The translations under genes were made by a program, and so were the position numbers. The notes beneath the pieces were generated by a model, which had not been told where the DNA came from, did no database searches, and worked only from the letters and a program-made list of their open reading frames with translations. A DNA stretch of 64,000 nt from Solanum dulcamara (lineage: Eukaryota; Streptophyta; Magnoliopsida; Solanales; Solanaceae), in assembly GCF_947179165.1 (NCBI RefSeq), contig NC_077245.1, forward strand, positions 36,697,286 to 36,761,285, written 5' to 3'. This document shows positions 1 to 10,927 of the stretch, one piece after another (position 1 is the stretch's first letter; each line of letters opens with the position of its first letter).

Positions 1-1975
1 CCCTAATTTGATCCAAAAATTTCTGATTTCATGGCCTTTTCGGCACTGGTCAGTGATCATAGGGCTGGCCAGTCGTCCTTGTTACAAGAATCTTCGTTCC
101 CTCCTTTTAGTAATAGTATGTCTTCAACTAGGAACCCTAGTTTGCCTATCGTGCTTAATGACTCACCTAATGAGGGTGGTAAGTGTAGTACGCCAAAAGA
201 AAAATATGCTAATGTTCTCAAGAATCCTAATCCAGTGGTTCCTAATGCTATCTCATGGGTTGAGCCTATTTTTATGAAGATAGTCTCGTATGTCAATGGT
301 ATTCCGAGAATTGTATGGACTAAAGATGAAGTGAAAAGAATGAATACCATTGAAAACCTCCAATTTGCAATGATTGAAAAGTTTTCATATGGATGGCCTG
401 ATTTAGAAGAACTTAGGATGATTATCCCTCGACAATGCAACATCAAAGGAGATTGTAGAATAGTTTATTAAAAAATCGTCATGTGCTCACAAGGCTCGAT
501 CAACAAGAGGATTTTATAAATCTGATGTCAAAAAACATCTATTATATATTGGCTAAGGACGGATATTTTTATTCCATGAGGCCGCTAATATATGATGAGA
601 AATTTAAAGTCAATAAGGAAACTACATAGGCTATGTCTTGGATCTCCTTCCTTGATCTCAAGCCAATATATTTTGTTAAAGAATCTATTTTCTCCTTGGC
701 TACAGCAGTGGTAAACCTTTACACTTAGATTCATCCACAATTAACAAGATCAGACCAAGTTGTGCAAGAGTGAAAGTGGAAGTTGATCTTTTGTTTGATT
801 TTCCAAAGTATGTGGAGATGAAAATTGTGAATGAAGGGGCCAAGAAATCAAGAATCGAACAAGTAAAGATTCATTATGACACGGTCCCTTAGTATTGTAA
901 ACATTGTAAAGTACAAGGGCATGCTAATGAAGAATGTAGGAGTTTACACACGGAATTAAAGAAAACAGCTGAGGTGACAGAACAAATAGGTGTAAAAGAA
1001 TTAGCACAAGAAGAAACAGTCAATCTAGAGGAGGATAAGGAGAAGGGGAATAACCAAAGGAGGAGGAAGAGAATTATAAACAGATACTGGAACCCTAAAG
1101 GCATAATTTTCAATAAAGAGACAGTGAAGGAGTCTAATCAAAGTGAGAATGCCTCAACTCTCATCAATGTAGCTACGAATAGGAATCCATTTGCTATCTT
1201 AGCAAAAATGGATAATAAGGCAATCAGTCAATCAGTTCCAAAGAATGCAGAAGTAAGGCAACAAGGTAATACACATACAGAAATAGAATCAAAAAAACAA
1301 CACAATCCAGAGATTATAGAAGAAGAAAGTCGACAAAATCATCAAAAGAAGTCCACCAAAGATTGGGTCACCAAATCTTTTGATGTTCCACAAAAAAAGT
1401 TGAATGCGTGTACCAGCAACAATACTATAGAGCAGCAAAAGCTGCATGATGACACTGATACTGGAAAGGGAAGGGGGAAATCAGTTGAAGAGAGTTCCAG
1501 AGTTGCTGTTAGCTGTAATCTACAGAGGAATGCATATGTAAATCAAAAAGAAGTAAATCAGAATAGTTATGTAGCAAAAGATATGTCTGAAGATAATGAT
1601 GATAAAAATAGAGAGGAAGATTTGAATACATCAATTATGAGTAGTGATAATCAAGGAGGTTTTGATACTAAGGAGATGTTAAGGAATGCATATTATGAAG
1701 AACCTCTTCAAGTTGTGGCTTTGCTGGAAGGAAGATTTCCTTCTAAAGGGGAGCATACTCAGATACTATAGATAGAAAATGGAACTGGCAAAACAGATGA
1801 AGTGGTACCTACTCAGGAACAATAATTAATCAGCACTATAACTAATGCTTCTGTAGCTAAAAATGGGATACAAAAATCAACCCCTATTGAGAAGTTACAT
1901 TCTATAGTTTCACATCAAAGTATACAGAAGGAGACAATCATAAACACAAAAGGTGATACATAAATTGTGAAGGAT
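1..1975 (+). pseudogene. L1-type LINE ORF1 remnant (DUF4283 plus CCHC knuckle)
   Basis: This is the nucleic-acid-binding ORF1 protein of a plant L1 LINE, now broken. The 31-471 segment translates to a DUF4283-like block (WTKDEVKRMNTIENLQFAMI, then FSYGWPDLEELR). After a stop near 469 the homology continues in another frame to about 620 (MSKNIYYILAKDG, MRPLIYDEKFK). A third frame carries an intact zinc knuckle, CX2CX4HX4C, at 896-937, preceded by an in-frame TAG at about 890. A long basic and acidic tail, open from about 893 to 1771, follows. At least two frameshifts and several stops show it is dead. The start lies at or before the window edge, and no reverse transcriptase (ORF2) follows. The family assignment rests on motif recognition. 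Confidence 0.75.
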
Positions 1976-2351
1976 ACTGATAGAATTTTTATCCGAATGT
2001 GTTTTCCAATAATGTTGACCAAAGTCAATTCTAGGCCAAACTTCAAAGGCTAAAACACCAAATGGCCCCAAACTTGCACTGAATGCCTCGATACTCATGC
2101 CAATTGTGCTACTAGCCTAATTTGACCATTTTGGATTTGATGCAACCGTCATAATTTCATTTTGAGGTGTTTTACCCATTGTTATGACCAAAATCAATTT
2201 TTCAAGTTTCAAAAGCTCCAAAATAGGGAAACGGGCATAAAACCCAAATGAACGATCAGACAACCGAATAGTCAATGCCAGAAAATCATAAATGACTTGG
2301 GGCCGCAACAAGAATGCTCTAAATGAAGAAAAGAAGGCATTAAGGCAAAAA
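1976..2351. other. Gene-free, repeat-derived spacer
   Basis: No gene is seen. Two related stretches about 175 bp apart (near 2010 and 2185) share a CAATAATGTTGACCAAAGTCAA-like motif in diverged form (the second reads CCATTGTTATGACCAAAATCAA). This suggests a diverged tandem pair from an old repeat. The right edge is set by the start of the LTR at 2352. Confidence 0.4.
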
Positions 2352-3308
2352 TGACTTAGAGGTTCATTACATCGTTACTAAAATTGTCTACGGTAAATGT
2401 ATAGAAATCTCATTCATCATAAGATTAGGATCAATTCCTTGGTATGCAATTGTATTAGTTGTGAATTAAGGTGGTTCTATGCTCATATCTCAAAGTTAAT
2501 TTGAAAGTGTCTTTCCGATTTAGTTTCAAACTTAAGTTTATACTAAGGTCAACTTCAAATGACCATAACTCTCAAACTATAATGAATTAGGTGGCTCATG
2601 ACCTATCAAATTAAAAGTATATGAGTCTTCTTTTTATTTCTACCAATTTTGCCTCATTTGGAGTTTGAAGTAAGACGTTATGCCTATTTTACTAAATATT
2701 ATCCGGGCTAAGGTGCCATGTCAGAATTCGACAGGCCAGAATTTAAAAGTGGCATATTTTTACTATCTCATTTTTCTCTTAAGTTCTAAAATAGAGAGGG
2801 CTACCCTAGAAATCACCAAAAAACTTCTCTAGGCTTGGAGAGAAGGGAAGAAGGGAGTTCTAGCACAACAAAGGCTACAACCCATGGATTTTAGGCCCGT
2901 GTCCATAGTTTCTCCTTCTGAAAGTCAGGGATCGTACTCTAAGCCTTTGACAACGTCTTAGAGTCAAAGTAGGCTAGGTTTTATCAATTTCGTGGTTATA
3001 TATTCATTCCCATCACTTAATATAATGTAGATTGACGGGAGATTTCATGTCTTGGCTTTCAGGCATGGAGTCTAGATAGTTAAATAATTGTCAATTGTTG
3101 TTTAGAGTTGGAATTTATGATGTGGGTCATGAATTATTATATGACTAGTGATAAAGGTCCAATCTTTAAATGTTAATCTTGGTAAAATTATTTAGAAAGC
3201 CAATGACTCTTGTGAGATTATGTGTAGACAACTGTTGGGTTATTATGAGATCCTGAGACTTGTGGGTTATGGCTATTGGGTTGCATATGGGGATAGGCTT
3301 AAATAACA
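2352..3308 (+). repeat. 5' LTR of the LARD-like element, upstream part
   Basis: Collinear with 17768-18708 of the 3' LTR. For example, the stretch from GGCTTGGAGAGAAGGGA at 2835 to the GGGGATAGGCTTAAATAA end at 3306 is matched at 18234-18706. It is interrupted after 3308 by a MITE. Confidence 0.75.
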
Positions 3309-3531
3309 AGGGGTCGTTTGGTAGAGTATATTAGTAGTACCTTATTTGATACACTCTATTGTATATTAAGGTGTGTATTACTAATACCATGAATTTCTAG
3401 AGAAATGCAAGGTGATTTAATGCATGTATTAACATGATTAAAGATCCAATTACACCTCAAAATCCTTTTTACATCTTTTCCACCATAATTGTTGAGAATA
3501 TATTTATAAATAAATATTTTTTGTAACACCC
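3309..3531 (+). mobile_element. MITE, left half (TIR GGGGTCGTTTGG)
   Basis: Left half of a MITE of about 370 bp; the right half is 13446-13595. Its terminal inverted repeat starts GGGGTCGTTTGGTAGAGT and is matched by the reverse complement of the right end (…CACTCTAACAAACGACCCC). The repeat stays similar for about 24 bp. The equivalent site in the other LTR copy (about 18706) lacks it, giving an empty-site comparison. TAA on both sides suggests a PIF/Harbinger (Tourist-like) family, but the duplication is short and this assignment is uncertain. Confidence 0.75.
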
Positions 3532-6061
3532 CAATTTATTTCTAAAAATTATTTATTTATTTATTTTAGTTATGTTTTTGGATGATCTGACTTCAGGAGG
3601 ACATAACCCTATCAAAATTTGAAAATTTGGGAAAACCCATAAAATTAAAGTTGTTGATAATTGAAATACCTTTCCAACCATAGGTCATGGGCTTATATAT
3701 AACATCGGAATAAAAAGTTATTGACATTATAAGGCAGAAGGGTCAAGATGGGCAGAAAGTTTAGCCCAACCCAATTCCAAGTCGGGTCAGCCCACATTTC
3801 TTACCATGTAAGAGATAAGTTCAGCCTTATCTCTTTCCTTTCATTCAATATACTTCCAGAACACCATAGAGATATATATATAGAGAGAGAGAGAATTAAA
3901 AGTCATTTTTAACCCAAATTCGAGTCCCGATTTCCGAAGCTCGTGAAGAGAAAAACGTTGCACGTTGCGTTGTCTTCATTTTGAGCTAAAAATCAGATAA
4001 GAAGGAGTGTATTAAGGTGGTTGACTTATACTTCAAGGTAAGATTGAGGTGTTGTTTTACCTTATTATCAAGCTTGTTTAGAGATTTAACGGATTAGAAC
4101 GGAGAAAATAGTGTTATAAACTTGTTTGTTGCTTTGTTGGAATTTATGGATTAGGGGATGTTTTGGTTGGATTAAATGGGTATAATTAGTTAAGTTATGA
4201 AGTATAATGATTGTTTATATTGTTGTTGATGTTCTTGATAAGTTGTTGTCGAAATTGGGGGAATAAACTTTGCTTGCAAACCCGTTTTTGGTTGGGACTG
4301 CTGTTAGTAATTGTAGTATAACTCCTTGTGTAAAACTTAGTTTTGAGTGATTCAAGATGTTTTGGAAAGCTATTTCATAGGGATATAACTTTTATTTAGT
4401 ATCTAAAATCCAGTTTTGCTTTTATTGACTCGAAAAAGGGTGATGAAGTACAGGGGAGGTGCTGCCCAGATTTTGGTCTAAAAATCCTTCATGGACTGCT
4501 GTGGGTATTTTGAGCATATCTTGTTGTAAATAATTGATGTATGGGTGATTCAAAGTTATATATGACCCTAAGATATATATCTATAACTTTCTTTGAGGAC
4601 AAAAAGCCTAATTCCCCTATTTACCCCTTCGAAACTGAGCAGCAATACAAGACAGTAGTGCTGCCCAGAATTTCCGTTTTGATACTTTGGGTTGATTTTC
4701 AGTGATTTTATGTTTAGTTTTGATATGCTGGAACTTTTAAACGTAAGTAAATATTTGATTGTGTATTTAAGGTGTACATTCTCTTATACAAGCTAAGAGG
4801 AACTGTTTGACGAAGTGGATTTTGGTTGATCTATGACATAGAGAAATTGAACTCCTCGAGTGGTGGTAGAACTTGTTGTGTTCTAAAATGACAAGGTTCG
4901 TGTATAAACTTGAACTTGAAATATTTTATTTTTCTAAAATTTGAAGTATTTTGTTGGGTTGTTTCCTTACTCCTTGTTTTGTATTTTGGTATGACTATTA
5001 TCTCAAGTATTGCAAAACTTTCGCTGAATTGCCCACTTGTACGAATTGCTTGATCATTTTGCATTTTTGTTGGGAATTTGTCCTTCTTGTTACGGTGACT
5101 TGTCATCGATATTGGCATGCCTCTCGATTCAGATCTTGCCCATTTTGACTTTGGATTTACATTTCGTCTTGACGATGGATTTTCGTCCATTTTTTAGTAC
5201 GAGTGAAAAGCCACTTTCAACATGGTCTTTGATCTTCTTAATATTGGGTGACGACCCTTCTTGATATGGACACTTCTTGATTTCGGGGCTTCGGTCCGTC
5301 TTGATATTGATTGTGCTTAGTGTGAAGGCATGACGTACATATGGGGTGAAATTGATTATTTGACTACTCTTTTAAATTAAATTATAAGCATCCTTGGTAT
5401 TTAAGCCTTTGAATATTAGTATTGATATTTTGAAACTCTCCAAGATTTGTATTCGATACTTGATATACTTGTTCACTTGGACTTAATGCTACCTTATTAA
5501 ACCGCTTATGATGAAAAAGGAAATTTGAGAATTTTTAATGGCTCTAAGTCCAAAGGTTATACACCACTAAGCTTTATGCTTAGCGATAGTTGTTTTCTAT
5601 CGTAGGTGATGTGCGAGACGGGATATGAAGATGGCCGTGTGGAGTAGACTTTTTGAGAGCTCTTTTGAAGATCACATATGCATATACATCTAGATTTTGT
5701 ATATTATTTTGGGGACTTGTACATGATACATGTGTGGCACTTATGTATGAAATTTTGAAGGCTTGTAACTTGAACCAAGTGACTAATTTTGTTATTTTAG
5801 AGTGTGCTTTTAACTCAAATTATGCAATGTACTAGGTTATATTTTGACTTGTCATTATGCACGAAGGAAGATAATATTTTTGTGATAATTACTTATTTGA
5901 AGTTTTGTGTATTTATGGACCTGCAGTATTGTTGAATTGGAAATTATTTTTTTTAAAATAAAACTCCTATATCGTATTTCAATAAGTTTTTTTAGGGTAA
6001 AAAAATAGTAATAATTAGTTTTTGTTTCGTAAGTGGTATTCTCCTAAAAGGGGATGCTACA
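3532..6061 (+). repeat. 5' LTR of the gypsy element
   Basis: Begins TGTAACACCCC and ends GGGGATGCTACA. It is nearly identical to 10928-13445. A run of ATATATATA then GAGAGAGAG near 3870 differs in length between the copies, and this copy keeps about 25 bp (near 3925-3950) that the 3' copy lacks. Confidence 0.95.
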
Positions 6062-6066
6062 AGAGT

Positions 6067-6078
6067 TGGTATCAGAGC
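6067..6078 (+). other. Primer-binding site (initiator tRNA-Met type)
   Basis: TGGTATCAGAGC lies five bases after the LTR end, the classical complement of the plant initiator-tRNA 3' end. Confidence 0.95.
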
Positions 6079-6174
6079 CTAGGTTTATAATTCTAGGACT
6101 TTTGTTGTGATTTGTTGGCATACTATTTTCTTTTGTCCCGTATATTTTTTTCCTATATATAGCGCATATGCATC

Positions 6175-7688
6175 ATGTGCATGTCCCTAATGCAATGTGA
6201 TCTTCCCTTATTTAGGAGTCAATTCGTGGCATCTTCTACTTCTAATAGACTTATGGAAGCCGCTCGTGAGGGGGAAAATAACTCTAATGCCCAACCTCAC
6301 CTACAAGAAGGGGTTGGAGAACATTTTTCTGATCCTAATCCTCTTAGCACAAGTGGATCTAAAGCGGGAAATAATCGGGGCACAAGAGTTGGGCCACACC
6401 CCCAAATGAGTCATAGTGCTCCTGCTGCTGATCCTCTTTTCAACAAATGGCTGATTTCTTTCATCACATGGCTAGAAGAATGCCTGACCCTGATAAAATG
6501 AACTATGAGAAAATGAGAAAAATGGGGGGAGTTGAGTTTGAAGGAACTGTTGACCCTACCGATGCCGAGCAGTGGTTGGAATGAATTGAAAGAGTATTCG
6601 AGCGGTTAGAGTGTTCAGACACTTCCAAATTTAAGTATGCTGTCTCACTGTTACAAAAAAATGCCTATGATTGGTGGATAAGTGTACCGAATGCCAGGGC
6701 AAAACCTCCTGTTCTTACTTGGGATGATTTTGTGAAGGAATTTCGTAAGAAGTATGTCCCACCTGGTTATCACGATGCAAAGAAAAAAGAGTTCTTAAAT
6801 TTAGAGCAAGGGAGCATGTCTATCGCTGAATATCAGCAGCAATTTCTCAGGCTGTCCCGCTATGCTGGGGGTATTATTAATGATGAAAAAGATAAGTGCA
6901 GGCGGTTCGAAGATGGTTTGAATGATTCTATCAGAAAATATGTAGCGGTCCTACAACATGAAAATTTTTGTAAATTAGTTTCAGCTGCTCTTACTTGGGA
7001 AAGGATCGACAAGGAACAAACTGGTAGAAGTGAACACAAGTTCAGGAAAGCTTATGCAGATTCAGGAGGTCCATCAAAAAGAGGGAGATTTGACAGTTCC
7101 ACAGCTAATACTTTTCGTAAGATAGCCCAACATAAGCAGAATAGATCAAGTTACTCTACTGCCAGCACTCCAAGCTATGGTCAAGGCAAGACTCATATAC
7201 CCACTTGTGCACAATGTGGAAAAAATCACTTTGGTACTTGTAGAAGAGCTTCTGGCGCTTGTTTTAATTGTGGGAGCTTCGATCATAAAGTAAGGGATTG
7301 TCCTAATCCTAATCCCATTTCTTCTCCGCATATGGAAGTCTCTGTTCAGAAACCTATTACCACTCAATCTCAAGGGAATAGAGGTGCAAGATCTAGAAAC
7401 ACACAAGCAATAGGTGCAGGTGGATCCAATCAAGCGAGTGGATCAAGAGCTACAGTACGAGCTTATGCGATGAGACAGATGGATGAACAAGATGGAGCAG
7501 ATGTGGTTGTTGGTAAATTTCACTTATTCGACTTATGTGTCATTACATTATTTGATCCTGGTTCTACACATTCGTATATTTGTTCATCATTGGATTTTCC
7601 TGAAAATGTGAAGCCTGTGAGACTCGATTATGGTGTGCTTGTCCAAAGTCCTTTGGGTCAACAGGTTGTTTGCAATCAAATCTATTGA
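6175..7688 (+). pseudogene. gag plus protease of the gypsy element, broken
   Basis: Encodes the capsid/nucleocapsid polyprotein and start of the protease. The N-terminal part is open in one frame to about 6437; a one-base shift then moves into the frame that reaches pol. Recognisable parts are the retrotransposon gag core (WDDFVKEFRKKYVPPGYHD, FLNLEQGSMSIAEYQQQFLR; 6720-6860), a zinc knuckle CX2CX4HX4C at 7260-7301, and the protease segment LFDPGSTHSY near 7547-7576, where this lineage has DPGS in place of DTG/DSG. Stops occur at 6582 (TGA) and 7686 (TGA). The true start codon is uncertain; ATGs cluster at 6167-6180. Confidence 0.85.
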
Positions 7689-10600
7689 GGTTGTCCCTTC
7701 ATGATTCAAAACCTGGTCCTTCCTGCTAATTTGATTGAAATGCCTTTCCATGATTTTGATATTATTATCGGTATGGATTGGCTTTATAAATATCATGCAG
7801 TAGTGGATTGTAGGTCTAAGCATGTGACTTTTAAGGACCTTGCATTTTCACACATTATTGTGCAGGGTAAAAGGTCATTGTCCTCTAATATTATTTCTGT
7901 GGCCTTAGCAAAAAAGATGATTCATCGGGGTTGTAGTGTGTATCTTTCTCACATAATTGATACACGTATGGAGAGTCCTATTCTTAAAGATATACCTACT
8001 GTGTGTGACTTTTCTGAAGTGTTTCCAGAAAATCTTCCTGGGTTACCACCAGAAAGAGAAGTTGAATTTCCGATTGAGCTCATTCCTGAATCTACTCCTA
8101 TTTCTATCACTCCTTATAGGATGGCACCAACAGAATTAAAGGAATTGAAGACTCAATTGCAAGAACTTCTTGAGAAAGGTTTCATTCGTCTAAGTGTTTC
8201 TCCTTGGGGAGCCCCTGTGCTATTTGTGAAAAAGAAAGATGGTACTCTTAGACTTTGTATTGACTATAGACAATTGAATAAAATAACAATCAAGAACGGA
8301 TATCCATTACCAAGAATTGATGATTTGTTTGATCTACTGAAGGGTTCTAATTTATTCTCAAAGATTGATTTAAGGTCTGGGTATCACCAACTGCGTGTTA
8401 GAAAGGAAGATGTTCCTAAAACTACTTTTAGAACTCGATACGGTCACTATGAATTCTTAGTGATGCCATTCGGATTAACTAATGCGCCTGCAATATTCAT
8501 GGATTTGATGAATCGAGTATTTAGGCCTTATCTTGATCAATTTGTGGTGGTATTTATAGATGATATTTTAATATATTCCAAGAATGAAGAAGAGCATGAT
8601 AAACATCTTCGAATTGTTTTGCAAATTCTGCAAGAGAAGAAGCTTTATGCTAAGCTTTCTAAATGTGAATTTTGGCTCGATGAAGTGGCCTTTCTGGGAC
8701 ATATTGTGTCGGCCGCAGGTGTGAAAGTGTATCCTGGTAAGATTCAAGCTATTGTTGAATGGATACCACCTAAAAGTCCAACTAAAGTAAGGAGTTTCTT
8801 GGGTTTAGCGGGATACTATAGGAGGTTTGTCAAAGGCTTCTCCATTATCGCCTCCCCTTTGACTAAACTTTTGAGGAAGGATGTCAAGTTTGTATGGGAT
8901 GACAAATGCCAGGAAAGTTTTGAAAATCTCAAATCCTTATTGACACAAGCTCCTATACTTACTCTACCAACTGAAGGTAAAGAATATGTGATATATAGTG
9001 ATGCTTCTCATCATGGTTTGGGTTGTGTACTGATGCAAGAAGGGAAAGTGGTTGCATATGCTTCCCGAAAATTGAAACCACATGAATTGAACTATCCTAC
9101 TCATGACCTTGAGCTCGCTGCCATAGTGTTTGCCTTGAAAATTTGGAGGCATTACTTATATGGCGAAAAGTGTCACATATTTACTGATCACAAGAGTTTG
9201 AAGTACTTGGGTACACAGAAAGAGTTGAATTTGAGGCAACGTAGATGGCTTGAACTCATTAAAGATTACGACTGTACCATTGACTATCATCCTGGTAAAG
9301 CCAATATAGTTGCGGATGCTCTAAGTCATAAAGCCTTTGCTAGTTTATCTATTAATCCTCTGACTTCATTTCTTGACTTACGAGCCATGAATGCTTGTCT
9401 TGCATTTAATTCTGATGGCTCTATTGTTGCTAGGTTGCAAGTCAAGCCAATTCTACTTGAACAGGTGAAAGAAGCACAATAGTTAGATGAGAAGCTTGTA
9501 AAATTGATCAAAGAAGTTCAAACTGGATGAAAGCTTGATTTTACTTTAGGGGAGAATGGTGCTCTATTTTATCATAATAGGTTATGTGTTCCAAAGGATG
9601 ACAACTTGAGGAAAGAGATTTTGAATGAAGCACATACGTCACCATATGTAATGCATCCTGGAGGGACCAAAATGTACCAAACCATCAAAGAACACTACTG
9701 GTGGAATGGTATGAAGAAGGACATTGCGGAATATATTTCTAAATGCTTAGCTTGTCAACAAATAAAGGCCGAGCATCAAGTCCCAGCAGGATTATTACAA
9801 CCCCTATCAATACCTGAGTGGAAATGGGAAAGAATAACCATGGACTTTATTTCTGGGCTTCCACGTACCCAAAGAAATCATGATGCAATTTGGGTTATAG
9901 TTGATAGGCTCACTAAAAGTGCTCATTTCTTGGCCATCAGAATGGACTACCCACTTGAACGTTTAGCAGAATTGTACGTTAATGAAATTGTGAGGCTACA
10001 TGGAGTTCCTGTTTCTATTGTATCTGACCGAGACCCGAGGTTTACATCTAGATTCTGGACTAGCTTGCAAGAAGCTTTGGGCACTAGGTTGAACTTTAGT
10101 ACATCTTTCCATCCTCAGATAGATGGTCAATCCGAGAGGGTGATTCAAATCTTGGAAGATATGCTTCGAGCTTACATTATGGAATTTGAAGGTAGTTGGG
10201 ACAGACACCTAGCCTTGGTAGAATTCGCTTATAACAATAGCTACCAATCAAGCAATTGCATGCCACCCTATGAAGCCTTATATGGGAGAAAGTGTAGAAC
10301 TCCTCTTTGCTGGAGTGAAGTTGGTGAACGAAAACTGGTTGGTCCTGAGATTGTGCAACAAACTGAGGATAAGGTAAAAATCATCAAGGATCGTCTAAAA
10401 ATTGCTTCAGATAGACAAAAGTCTTATGCTGATCTTAAGAGGCGTGAAATTGAATATCAGGCAGGAGACAAGGTATTTTTAAAGGTTTCTCCATGGAAGA
10501 GAATTATGAGATTTGGCCAAAAAGGGAAACTTAGTCCTCGATTTGTTGGACCATATGAAGTACTTGAGAGAGTTGGTCCAGTTGCATATAAACTAGCGCT

Positions 10601-10877
10601 TCCACCGGAGTTAGATAGAATCCACAATGTCTTCCATGTTTCTATGCTTAGAAGATATCGCTCAGATTCATCTCATGTTCTTCCTGTTGAATCCATTGAG
10701 GTCAATCCTGACTTGACATACGAAGAGGAACCTATCAAAATCTTGGAGCATGATACAAAAAAGCTTAGGAACAAGAAACTCCCTTTAGTAAAGATCCTTT
10801 GGAGAAATCATTTTGGCAAGGAAGCTACATGGGAGAGAGAAGAGGATATGCGACTCCAACATCCACAGTTGTTTTGA
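7689..10877 (+). pseudogene. pol of the gypsy element (RT, RNase H, integrase, chromodomain-like tail)
   Basis: Continues the gag frame. The protease end ([16 protein letters not shown]) is near 7770. RT spans roughly 8080-8720 with FIDD at 8553-8564 intact. RNase H carries [10 protein letters not shown] near 8993 and TDHKSLKYL near 9183. Integrase has an H2C2 zinc region near 9633-9770, the catalytic Asp in TMDFISG (9838), Asp in VSDRDPRF (10021) and Glu in GQSERVIQ (10125). The last 50 residues (LTYEEEPIKI to a terminal QLF) look like a diverged chromodomain. TAG at 9480 and TGA at 9528 interrupt the RNase H-integrase linker; otherwise the frame is intact to the TGA at 10875. It would act in cytoplasmic virus-like particles and in nuclear integration. 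Confidence 0.92.
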
Positions 10878-10913
10878 GGAGACTATCAGGTAAATTTCGG
10901 GATGAAATTTCTT

Positions 10914-10927
10914 AACGGGGGTAGAGT
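10914..10927 (+). other. Polypurine tract of the gypsy element
   Basis: The purine-rich stretch ACGGGGGTAGAGT lies directly before the 3' LTR, the usual plus-strand priming site. Confidence 0.75.

Noticed and set aside
4831..5190. 119-residue minus-strand frame, repeated at 12214-12573
   Set aside because: Both lie in the two LTRs of one element; their conservation follows from LTR identity and no domain is seen.
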